From Gammaproteobacteria bacterium (lineage in GTDB: Bacteria > Pseudomonadota > Gammaproteobacteria > Competibacterales > Competibacteraceae), in the NCBI GenBank assembly GCA_024234995.1, contig JACKNF010000001.1:434001-498000 (forward strand): DNA of 64,000 nucleotides. Direction: 5' to 3'. The notes beneath the pieces were generated by a model that did no database searches, had not been told where the DNA came from, and was given only the letters and a program-made list of their open reading frames with translations. A program made the position numbers and the translations under genes. Positions 26,627 through 34,451 of the stretch are shown here, one piece after another; the stretch's first letter is position 1; each line of letters opens with the position of its first letter.

Positions 26627-27461
26627 CGGCAAAGCCCTTGCGGGTGCGAGCGAACCACCAGACACCCAGCAATGCAGTGAACCCTCCCGCCGCCAGACTA
26701 ACAAGATAGGGTGTCCAGCCCGGTGCCTGGCCAAACAGGATGATGCCCCGGGTTTGTTCGATAGCCAGCGCCAGCGGATTGAGCTGCAGCCAGGGGCGCA
26801 TCGCCTCGGGCAGTGCTGCAACTGGATAGAACACCGGACTGAGAAACATCATCAGTTGCACCAGCGGTATGATTAACTGTTGAATATCACGGATATAAAC
26901 GCCTAGCGAGGCCAGAAAACCGCTCAATCCGAGTACAAACAGCACGAGCGGCAAAACCATTAATGGCAGTAGCATCACGGTCCAGCTTAAGCCCGAACCA
27001 AGAGTCTCCTGCAGCAATAAAATCACCAGCAAAGTAGCTGTCAGGGTTAACAGAGCCGAAGCGACCATGACCCCTGGCAGCATCTCCAGCGGAAAGACGA
27101 CGCTCTTGACATAGTTCTGGTGCGCCAAGATCAAGCCTGGCGCCCGGCTTAAACATTCGGCTAAAAAGTTGTAAAGCGCCATGCCCACGAATAGCACCAG
27201 CGCTAGATCACCCAGAGAAGCGTCGCTCCGCCCTGCCCAACGCATCTGGAAGATCACACCGAAAAAGAAAGTAAACACCAGCAGCGATAACAATGGCAGC
27301 AGTAACGACCATAGCAACCCTAGATAAGAGCCCCGGTAACGTTCGGCGAAATCACGCCGCAGTAATTTGATGAACAGTTGGCGCTGCAGCCAGCACTGGT
27401 GAAAAACCCGGTACAGCACCCAATCCCGGTGAGCGCCCGCAGGTGTTATCGAGTCGGACAT
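26616..27461 (-). CDS. wzm: Polysaccharide ABC exporter permease
   Basis: 281 residues of the ABC-2 type, with six membrane segments and the usual LLRRDFAERYRGSYLGLLWSLLLPLLSLLVF near the N-terminus. LGVYIRDIQQLI and MFLSPVFYPVAALP follow. With Wzt it exports undecaprenyl-diphosphate-linked polysaccharide across the inner membrane. Follows the OGT-like gene by 35 bases. Confidence 0.92.
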   Translation of the reverse strand: MSDSITPAGAHRDWVLYRVFHQCWLQRQLFIKLLRRDFAERYRGSYLGLLWSLLLPLLSLLVFTFFFGVIFQMRWAGRSDASLGDLALVLFVGMALYNFLAECLSRAPGLILAHQNYVKSVVFPLEMLPGVMVASALLTLTATLLVILLLQETLGSGLSWTVMLLPLMVLPLVLFVLGLSGFLASLGVYIRDIQQLIIPLVQLMMFLSPVFYPVAALPEAMRPWLQLNPLALAIEQTRGIILFGQAPGWTPYLVSLAAGGFTALLGVWWFARTRKGFADVL

Positions 27462-27496
27462 GGATAGGTTTTCATCCAGATATTACATCCAGGATT

Positions 27497-30187
27497 TCAT
27501 CGGTCTGGCAGCGGTGGAACATGGAGTGGCGCTGGCGGCAGGCCTTGGATGTGGCGTTCCCACATCAACATATAGGCTTGTTCCAGATGGCGGGCAAAGC
27601 GCCTGGTATCAAACAGTGGCATTTGCAGGCGGCAATCAGCTAGCTTCGTTCGCAACATCGCCAGTTCTGCTGGTTGGGTTGCCAGCCGGATAGCCAGCGT
27701 TGCATATTCCTCCAGGGAATAGGTGATCAGTTCGGGCAGTCCCACTGCTTGTAGCAGGCTGGCAGCCACTCGCGCCGGGAATGCCTTGCCCATGCAGGTT
27801 AGCACCGGTACGCCGGCCCACAGGGCGTCACTGGCCGTGGTGTGCGCGTTGTAGATGCGAGTGTCGAGGAACAAATCGGCGAGCCGATGACGCTCCAGAT
27901 GCTGAGCTTTGGGTAGACGTTTGGCAAAAATCAAGCGCTCACCGGCGATGCCGTGCGCTGCCGCCTCTGCCCGCAAGCGTTCCGGCGCCTCTTCACTATG
28001 AGTATACAGCCACAGCACCGAACCCGGCACCTGTCTTAGAATACGCATCCAGACCGCGAACATGTGCGGCTCAAGTTTCTGAATCTGATTAAAGCTACAG
28101 AAGATGAAATCTTGATCAGGCAGACCATGACCGGCCCGGCGGATCCCGGTTTCAGCAATGTCCTGCCAGCGGTCATTGACCTGATAGCATTCGGGCAAAT
28201 AGGCCGGTTGCTCGGTGCAGAATGCTGCCTGGTCAGGCGGCAGCACAATAGGATCGGCCAATAGATAATCCAGGTAATCTGCACCGCTGCTGCCTGGAAA
28301 GCCAAGCCAGTTCACTTGGATAGGCGCAGGTCGCAAGGCAAAAATCTCTGGACGGGCGAAACTGGTGTACGCCATCAGATCCACAAGAATGTGGATTCCA
28401 TCGGTCCGGATGCACTGCGCGGCTACAGTATTTTCCATGCCGGATAAATCTACAAATCGATCACAATCATCCCTGATCTGCCGGTAATAGGGACTGCCAT
28501 CGTCACCACGCAGGGAGTAGACGTAAATCTCGAAGCGGCAGCGATCATGACAGCGAAACAACGAGCGCATCAGATGAGCCGTTGGGTGCTCGCGAAAATC
28601 TGCCGAGACATAGCCGATTTTCAGGCGCGCTGACTCTTGAGTAGCGGTTGCAGCCGATGAGGTGACCATTCCCGCGATCCATTCCGCCTCGCGGCGGGCG
28701 ATGGCGAATCTTAATGCGGGTGGCAGCGGCAGAAACAGCGCCCGGAAAGGCAGTAGCGGCGAGCGTTCGCCACGGGCTAGACTTGTTTCGGTGAGCTGCT
28801 GAATGGCAGTGACCCGGCTATCGTAATCTTGCCAGTCGCCATGTTCGAGCCGGCGGAATTCAAAGTTAACCCGGATCAGTTCGGGAGTTACTGGGGGCGG
28901 CAGGGAATCAGCCGGACGAAATTGGAACGGACCATCATGGTAGCTGGCCCGGAAAGCGTGCGCATTCAGTTGATCGGCTGTAGCGAAGGCCACACGTGCC
29001 TCAGCGGATCGCTCTAAAACTGCCAGCGCTTCACCGCGCTTGGCGTGGAACTGCCAGTCTTCCTGGGCCGGTGGAGGCAGTTGTTCCAGTACCGCCAGCG
29101 TGTCCTGGAACCGGCCGTTGGCATTGAAAGCTGCCGCCACTGCCAGCCGTTCCGCCACCCGGTCCGGTTCAGTGGCCGCCAGTAACCGTTCCGCTACTGC
29201 TAGCGCTGAACGATAGCGTTCCTGCGCTAACAGAACGGCGATCCGGCCTCGCAACAGCTCTGGGTGACCGGGGTGCCAAGCCAAGCCTTGATCGACCCAA
29301 GCCAATGCCTGAACTGACTGGTTCTGTCGCAGCAAAGCCTCAACGGCGGTCAGCAGGACACCGGCTACTTGCTGTCCAGCTGAGTGCATAGCATGGATAG
29401 CGGTCAGCGCCTCCGGGTAACGCTTCAGCTGTAACAGCGCCAGGGTGCGGTTCAGCAGTGCCTTGGCATGGTTAGGCTGTCGAGCCAGCAGGCGATCGAT
29501 CGTTACCAGCGCTGCCTCAGGCTCCTCCAGATCTAGTAGGGTGGCTGCACGATTCAGTAATGCAGTTGGAGATCCGGGGTGATCCGCCAGCACCGCATCG
29601 ACATCTGCTAGCGCCTCCGCGGGTCGTCGCATCGCGCGCAGCACGACCGCCCGGTTGATCAACGCCGGACCGTGTCCGGGGCGGAGCGCTAGTGTCCGGT
29701 CGAACGCTGCTAGCGCTTCTGCGCAACGACCGAGGCTGAACAGCGCCGAACCACGGGTTGAATGAGCAACCGCTTGGTTTTCGTCCAATTCCAGTGCAGC
29801 GCTGGCAACGGCCAGTGCTTCTGCAAATCGCTCCAGCCGCAATAGCGCCATGCCCTGGTTCAGTAGAGCAGCCAACCGGTTTCCGCCTTCCAGGTGCTGA
29901 ACCTGGTTAGCCAGTTGGGCAGCCTGAGCGTAACCACCGGTTTCGAGCAATGCCGCCGAAGCCAGCAGCAACACAGCCGGATTGCGCGGTTCCAGCCGTA
30001 AAGCATATTCCAGCGCCTGCAAGCAAGGGCCAAACTGATCGAGCTCGTACTGCAATTCGGCCAGCCGCAGCCAGCAACAGGCGCGATGAGGCGCCTGTTG
30101 GCAAATCTGCACGTATAAATCTCTGGCCTTTTCGAGTTGCCCGCCGGCGGCCAACCGGCCGGCTTGCTCCAGCAACGCTTCAATCAT
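27497..30187 (-). CDS. TPR-repeat O-GlcNAc-transferase-like (SPINDLY) glycosyltransferase
   Basis: 896 residues. About the first 440 are tetratricopeptide repeats (for example AVAHSTRGSALFSLGRCAEAL and HAKALLNRTLALLQLKRYPEAL). From ~520 the catalytic GT41 region follows: LKIGYVSADFREHPTAHLM, HILVDLMAYTSFARPEIFALRPAPIQVNWLGFPGSSG, YLLADPIVLP, IFCSFNQIQKLEPHMF and TTASDALWAGVPVLT. Eukaryotic OGT and SPY modify Ser/Thr of proteins; bacterial relatives glycosylate proteins or act in glycan loci. It sits in the run between exported-protein and exporter genes, so a protein target is possible. Confidence 0.9.
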   Translation of the reverse strand: MIEALLEQAGRLAAGGQLEKARDLYVQICQQAPHRACCWLRLAELQYELDQFGPCLQALEYALRLEPRNPAVLLLASAALLETGGYAQAAQLANQVQHLEGGNRLAALLNQGMALLRLERFAEALAVASAALELDENQAVAHSTRGSALFSLGRCAEALAAFDRTLALRPGHGPALINRAVVLRAMRRPAEALADVDAVLADHPGSPTALLNRAATLLDLEEPEAALVTIDRLLARQPNHAKALLNRTLALLQLKRYPEALTAIHAMHSAGQQVAGVLLTAVEALLRQNQSVQALAWVDQGLAWHPGHPELLRGRIAVLLAQERYRSALAVAERLLAATEPDRVAERLAVAAAFNANGRFQDTLAVLEQLPPPAQEDWQFHAKRGEALAVLERSAEARVAFATADQLNAHAFRASYHDGPFQFRPADSLPPPVTPELIRVNFEFRRLEHGDWQDYDSRVTAIQQLTETSLARGERSPLLPFRALFLPLPPALRFAIARREAEWIAGMVTSSAATATQESARLKIGYVSADFREHPTAHLMRSLFRCHDRCRFEIYVYSLRGDDGSPYYRQIRDDCDRFVDLSGMENTVAAQCIRTDGIHILVDLMAYTSFARPEIFALRPAPIQVNWLGFPGSSGADYLDYLLADPIVLPPDQAAFCTEQPAYLPECYQVNDRWQDIAETGIRRAGHGLPDQDFIFCSFNQIQKLEPHMFAVWMRILRQVPGSVLWLYTHSEEAPERLRAEAAAHGIAGERLIFAKRLPKAQHLERHRLADLFLDTRIYNAHTTASDALWAGVPVLTCMGKAFPARVAASLLQAVGLPELITYSLEEYATLAIRLATQPAELAMLRTKLADCRLQMPLFDTRRFARHLEQAYMLMWERHIQGLPPAPLHVPPLPDR

Positions 30188-30214
30188 CTGGTACGGAATG
30201 CTATCAATACAGCA

Positions 30215-30694
30215 CTAACGGAAGGTTTCGTGATACCACTGACCATCCAGCAGCACCCAAGGATCTTTAGTCGTTTGCCGCGTCCAGCCGATTGTGCCAA
30301 TCATGACTTCCGCGCTGATCTGAGTCATTCCTTTTTCACCTTCGACCTGCACCTCGTCGATCTTAACGCTACGGACCGGCAATCCTTGCAGCGACATGGC
30401 ATGTTCCAGCTTGAGCCAACCGCCAGGCTGAGCGGCTGACTCCAATTCGTAGAGCGTTCTGACATCGCGTGCTTGCCGTGCTGCCCAGTAGCGTTTAACC
30501 CGTTCCTGCAGTGCAGCTTTTAATTCTTCCGGAGATGCCGTCTGGCCGGTGGCAGGCGCTGCCGTTACGGGCTGTTCTGGAGTCACTGCTTGATTGGCGG
30601 GTGCTACTACATCCTTGGGTTCCTCAGCCTGGACAGCGAGGGACAGGCTAGCGGCTGCCAGCACCCATCGGCTTATTTGTTTCAGATTGAACAT
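30215..30694 (-). CDS. Exported protein, NTF2-like fold suspected
   Basis: 159 residues. A signal peptide (ISRWVLAAASLSLAVQA) precedes an Ala/Pro/Thr linker, then a domain with LQERVKRYWAARQARDVRTLYEL and DPWVLLDGQWYHE, resembling small NTF2-like domains. No catalytic residues are evident. GAGGG lies near the ATG. It is 13 bases after the parvulin gene and 27 bases before the OGT-like gene, so it is part of the same run. Function unknown. Confidence 0.7.
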   Translation of the reverse strand: MFNLKQISRWVLAAASLSLAVQAEEPKDVVAPANQAVTPEQPVTAAPATGQTASPEELKAALQERVKRYWAARQARDVRTLYELESAAQPGGWLKLEHAMSLQGLPVRSVKIDEVQVEGEKGMTQISAEVMIGTIGWTRQTTKDPWVLLDGQWYHETFR

Positions 30695-30707
30695 GAGATA
30701 CCACCCT

Positions 30708-31703
30708 CTACGGTATGGATTCGGGAATGGCGCCCTTTAGTTCCGGCATCTCCACACTGACACCCACTTCCTTGGCTAATTTCCAGGCATATTCCTCTCG
30801 TGCTTTGGCTTGGGTTTCTTGCTGAATCCGCTGAAGCACATTGTCGCGGACATTGGCATACGGTGCGATCATGGCATCTCGCTTATCCGTCAGAAGGATG
30901 ATTTCATAGCCGACTGGGGATTCGAGTACTCCGGAAAATTGGCCAACCGTCAGGCCCTCGACTGCTTTTTTCAACCAGGGATCTTTTTCCGGCTGTAGGA
31001 AACCTAGATCACCCTTGGCAACCTTTCCCTGGGGATTTCCAGTCAGCGCTTCGGCCAGGGTGGCGAACGGTTCGCCGGCATGAAGGCGCTTCAACGTGTC
31101 TTCAGCCTGGGCTTTGACCGCAGCCTTGGCTGCATCGTCAGCATTGTCCGGTATCCGGAGCTGAATCTGGCTCACGCGTACCATTGCAGGAATACCGAAG
31201 AGTTCCGGATGCTGCTGGTAGTACGTGTACAGCGCCTCTTCGGGCGGCATGGAACTGGGTTCCGGGAAGCGCAGTTTTGCCAGCTTTTGATAGGCTTGCA
31301 GGTAGTCCCGGTTACTCGGAGCGCGGTCCTTCGGCAGCAAACCTTCCCGGATCATCGCTTCCTGAAGCAGGCGGTCCAGGATCATCTCGTGCAGGATTTC
31401 TGTTTTCCCCGGTACTGTTCTCGCTTTCAGAACCAGCCGGGTATCCTGCGTAATGTACTTCATGAACTGTTCAACCGTGATTTTATTGCCAGCAACCTGT
31501 GCCATTACAACTTCTGGTACTGCGGCAGGCGCCGCGTGCTCAGGTGCAGTCGCGGCTGGCGCTGGAGAGGAGGCAGCGGGTGCCGGTGGCGGCTGCGGCC
31601 CTGCAGGCGCATCGGCTGCCCAGGATTGCCGGAATGTCGCCACCATCGCTGGGGTGGCGATGACTACCGCCAGTGCAGCGGTCATCATGGTTCTGCTGAT
31701 CAT
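30708..31703 (-). CDS. Exported parvulin-type peptidyl-prolyl isomerase
   Basis: 331 residues. A signal peptide and an Ala/Pro-rich linker precede a SurA/PrsA-like chaperone segment (VAGNKITVEQFMKYI, EMILDRLLQEAMIREGLLP), a PpiC rotamase domain (VRVSQIQLRIP, LKRLHAGEPFATLAEAL, KGDLGFLQPE, LESPVGYEIILLTDKR) and a C-terminal helix. It would help fold exported proteins in the periplasm. Its neighbours, an FG-GAP protein and small exported proteins, are possible clients. Confidence 0.88.
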   Translation of the reverse strand: MISRTMMTAALAVVIATPAMVATFRQSWAADAPAGPQPPPAPAASSPAPAATAPEHAAPAAVPEVVMAQVAGNKITVEQFMKYITQDTRLVLKARTVPGKTEILHEMILDRLLQEAMIREGLLPKDRAPSNRDYLQAYQKLAKLRFPEPSSMPPEEALYTYYQQHPELFGIPAMVRVSQIQLRIPDNADDAAKAAVKAQAEDTLKRLHAGEPFATLAEALTGNPQGKVAKGDLGFLQPEKDPWLKKAVEGLTVGQFSGVLESPVGYEIILLTDKRDAMIAPYANVRDNVLQRIQQETQAKAREEYAWKLAKEVGVSVEMPELKGAIPESIP

Positions 31704-31781
31704 CGTCTCTCCTCGTAAAGTCCACCCGCCAGCCGTCCATATCTCGGCTTGGGCAGCGCTGACCCATCGTGTGGTTTGGTA

Positions 31782-33035
31782 TCAGTCCAGTTTGGCATTG
31801 TCCGGTGAATTGACCGGTAACTTGCCGAAAATATCCCACAATGGTCCGTAGATAACTTCGGATTCTTGTGGTCCTTGATTAGCAATGACCGCATCGAGCC
31901 AATCATCGCCGTCCACATCTGCCAATTCCACCCAGTTCGGCCAGTTGATGATCGGTAACAGTATGCTCTCGAATTTGCCTGGCTGCTCTTTACGCTCCCG
32001 GTACAGCACCAGTGCGCGAGACCCTCCCGCCAGCAGGTAGCGGCCCCCCTTGTCTTGACCGGCTGCTAGGGTATGCACCCCGACCCGGCCTGGATAAGCA
32101 ATCGCTTCACCTTCGATAAAATGACCTTGGCCGTCGTTCAATAGCACAACGACACGCTCTTGCACCGACATCGGCACCAGTAGATCCATTTTACCATCTT
32201 GATTCAGATCCAGCGGCGTTACCTGACGCGGCCAGCCTTCTTTGAAAGACGCTAATTCACGCAAGCGGGGTGTTTGTTCCGGACCGGGGTATTCGATTGC
32301 CCAAATCTTGTTGCTCCGGAAGGTAGGAAAAACCAGCTCAGGAATACCGTTACCGTTCAAGTCCGCCAGTCGCACTGGCCGAGGGTCCGGGTCTGTTGAG
32401 ATCGCAATGGCGGTCTTAGCTTCCCCCTTCTCTGGATCAAAATCGCGCAGCAGAGTCAATTCTGTACCGGTATAAGGAACGACCGCTAAGCTGAGCCGTC
32501 CCCAGTTAGGCCACACGAATGGCGTACTGTCCAAAGGTTGATGCTGGCTGTAGTTCGACACCTGTTTCAGATAGCCATTAGGTTGTGCAGCCATTACCCG
32601 CAGCTGGCTCGTGCCTTCAGCGTTCATCAGGTAGCGTTTGGGAAAACCGGGTAGGGCAATTGTCGTGTTGGGATGAAAACCGGCGATATCCTGTTCCTCA
32701 GTTGCCTCAAAGCGGCGTGGCTCGGTCTGACGGAAAACCCGGATCATATTGCCGCCATGCGAGGTGAAAGCCAGGTCGGTCCGGCCGTCGCCAGTCATAT
32801 CGTCGACCAGGACGTGGAATGCGCCTCTGGTCACCAAGAAGCGCGTATATCGGTCTTGCGGGTCGCTCCAGACCGGGTGCTCTCCGGTAGGTACTCCAAG
32901 TGCCTTGAACTCAGCCTGTGGCGGGGTTGTGGTGATGGTCTGATCTGAGGGAACCGGCGTTGCTGCCCAGGTATTTGCTAGTATCCCGCCCCACCCTATC
33001 GTCACAGCTAGTAGACATTGCTTTTGCGTCATCAT
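31782..33035 (-). CDS. Exported FG-GAP/VCBS-repeat protein
   Basis: About 417 residues from ATG 33035 (MMTQKQ). A signal peptide (CLLAVTIGWGGILANTWA) is followed by repeats with the calcium-loop pattern of FG-GAP/VCBS beta-propellers: VDDMTGDGRTDLAFTSHG, LADLNGNGIPELVFP, PLDLNQDGKMDLLVPM and LADVDGDDWLDAVIAN. Such propellers act in adhesion or ligand binding outside the cytoplasm. The longer reading from 33071 adds a stretch with no signal character, so I prefer 33035. It begins the leftward run to 21199. Confidence 0.82.
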   Translation of the reverse strand: MMTQKQCLLAVTIGWGGILANTWAATPVPSDQTITTTPPQAEFKALGVPTGEHPVWSDPQDRYTRFLVTRGAFHVLVDDMTGDGRTDLAFTSHGGNMIRVFRQTEPRRFEATEEQDIAGFHPNTTIALPGFPKRYLMNAEGTSQLRVMAAQPNGYLKQVSNYSQHQPLDSTPFVWPNWGRLSLAVVPYTGTELTLLRDFDPEKGEAKTAIAISTDPDPRPVRLADLNGNGIPELVFPTFRSNKIWAIEYPGPEQTPRLRELASFKEGWPRQVTPLDLNQDGKMDLLVPMSVQERVVVLLNDGQGHFIEGEAIAYPGRVGVHTLAAGQDKGGRYLLAGGSRALVLYRERKEQPGKFESILLPIINWPNWVELADVDGDDWLDAVIANQGPQESEVIYGPLWDIFGKLPVNSPDNAKLD

Positions 33036-33059
33036 GGCGCATTCACTACCCTTAAAATA

Positions 33060-33088
33060 AAAACGGCGCACTGAATGTACGCCGTTTT
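33060..33088 (-). terminator. Rho-independent terminator of the exported-protein gene
   Basis: AAAACGGCG (33060-33068) and CGCCGTTTT (33080-33088) form a perfect 9-bp stem with an 11-base loop. On the minus strand it is followed by TTTTATTTT. It lies after the gene ending at 33145 and before the start of the FG-GAP gene. Confidence 0.8.
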
Positions 33089-33096
33089 AGCCACGA

Positions 33097-33119
33097 GTAC
33101 TCCTGAGATTCAGGAGTAC
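33097..33119. repeat. Perfect hairpin between stop codon and terminator
   Basis: GTACTCCTGA (33097-33106) and TCAGGAGTAC (33110-33119) form a perfect 10-bp stem around 3 bases. It lies just before the terminator on the transcript and may protect the 3' end of the mRNA. Confidence 0.7.
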
Positions 33120-33144
33120 CACAGGTGGTGGTTACTATTAAAAA

Positions 33145-34179
33145 TTACTTGAGACCACGCTCGTGCGCCAATTCAGTCTGGGTCTGGTCCGTCCCAGCGC
33201 CGTTGACACCGATCAAGCTGAAGGCCACACCCGCACGCGAACCAAAACCGTTCACCGTTGAGGCGGTGGTGTAATCATTGACACCGAACTCTACGAAACC
33301 GGTATCTGCTAACCCGTCCCTGATGACACCGGTGTGCAGTGCGTCAGTCGTAGCATCGACCCCAACTTTCAGAACATTCAGCTCGTAAGGAATGCTGGTT
33401 CTGGCAGAGATGGCTACCTCATCTGCGTTAAATACCAGCACGGTCTGAGTGCTGCGTGCAGCATTGTTGTCGGGGAACCACAGCACAAAGCTGGTATCGC
33501 CTGTCGGGGCGGTCTGCTGCAGGTAGTAGCGCAGGCTAAAGTACGCAGTTTGGCCACCTGGGGCACCAGGTAGCAGCATGCCCGCTGTGACTGGATTGGC
33601 ATCATCCAGGAATGCTTCGCTCAGGTGCCGCACTTCATCACGGGCTGCAGTATCCACATCGTCAATCATCGGCAGCACCGGAATATATGCCTGGCTGGCC
33701 CAGTTGCCGTTGATCTGATAAGCGGCGCCATACAGAATCATGCCACTCGCCTTCGTCGCGCTAGCGCTGGCATCGGTGATCACCATATAGCCAGGGACAT
33801 CCAGCGCGCTGGGCAGACTTTTAGCTGCGATGATACTGCCAAAGTCGATGCCAACCCAGTCATCACAAGTGACAGCGATCTTGTCATCGACGATTTCCAC
33901 ACTGTTCTTGTCAAAGAAATACCAGTGGATTTTGCCAGCGCAGCTAGTACTCGTCTTGGGGCCTGTCAGTGTGGGAAACTGGCCAACGTTGACATTTGTA
34001 GGACTGGCACTGATAACACTAATCATCGTATTGAATTTGCCTGCGCCATTCGTCGCTACAAACGGGATTAACAATGCATCGCCAGGCTCACCCTGAATGA
34101 CTGCTTGGGCAGCGCCGGAGGCACCAAGAGCAGCCGCGACCGCCGCCGCTACACCAACTTTCTTGAAATTCGCTAACAT
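33145..34179 (-). CDS. Exported protein of unknown function, own transcription unit
   Basis: 344 residues from ATG 34179, which has AGGAG seven bases upstream; an upstream extension to 34269 reads through the promoter and is rejected. A signal peptide (KKVGVAAAVAAALGASGAAQA) is followed by a beta-rich domain: DALLIPFVATNGAGKFNTMISVIS, two cysteines (TSCAGKIHWYFFD, VTCDDW) that may pair in the periplasm, and a C-terminus ending in HERGLK. No family is recognised. It has a good promoter and a strong terminator, so it is likely abundant. It lies between the T2SS operon and the FG-GAP gene and could be a T2SS cargo. Confidence 0.8.
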   Translation of the reverse strand: MLANFKKVGVAAAVAAALGASGAAQAVIQGEPGDALLIPFVATNGAGKFNTMISVISASPTNVNVGQFPTLTGPKTSTSCAGKIHWYFFDKNSVEIVDDKIAVTCDDWVGIDFGSIIAAKSLPSALDVPGYMVITDASASATKASGMILYGAAYQINGNWASQAYIPVLPMIDDVDTAARDEVRHLSEAFLDDANPVTAGMLLPGAPGGQTAYFSLRYYLQQTAPTGDTSFVLWFPDNNAARSTQTVLVFNADEVAISARTSIPYELNVLKVGVDATTDALHTGVIRDGLADTGFVEFGVNDYTTASTVNGFGSRAGVAFSLIGVNGAGTDQTQTELAHERGLK

Positions 34180-34250
34180 GTCGTAACTCCTATAGGTTGC
34201 TTCGTACGAGCGCTTTAACAGAAACAGCAAGATTCTGACTACCGCCCGGA

Positions 34251-34279
34251 AGATTACAAGGAAATCCAACTGGTGTCAA
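34251..34279 (-). promoter_or_regulatory. Sigma-70-like promoter of the exported-protein gene
   Basis: On the minus strand TTGACA (34279-34274) is a perfect -35. TGTAAT or TAATCT (34258-34251) serves as -10 at a spacing of 15 or 17. The resulting leader is about 70 bases. Upstream, 34280-34451 is AT-rich with a 7-bp hairpin (AATGCAA at 34369, TTGCATT at 34385) and a 12-bp palindrome TATTTATAAATA (34345-34356). Confidence 0.6.
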
Positions 34280-34451
34280 CATAACAACATGGTTTTGTTG
34301 TTTGCGCAACAGTCTTTATCCTTACAACAAAAAATCGATTACGGTATTTATAAATAGAAAGACGGCAAAATGCAAGAATTCCCTTTGCATTGCTTGAGCA
34401 CAGTCAATCTATTTGTTGTATTTAAGAAACAAGCCTAACATCTAATCCTTA

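Noticed and set aside
26627..26821. Longer N-terminus for Wzt
   Set aside because: It is antisense-like low-complexity sequence within wzm; MSSERVFEA at 26626 fits the family.
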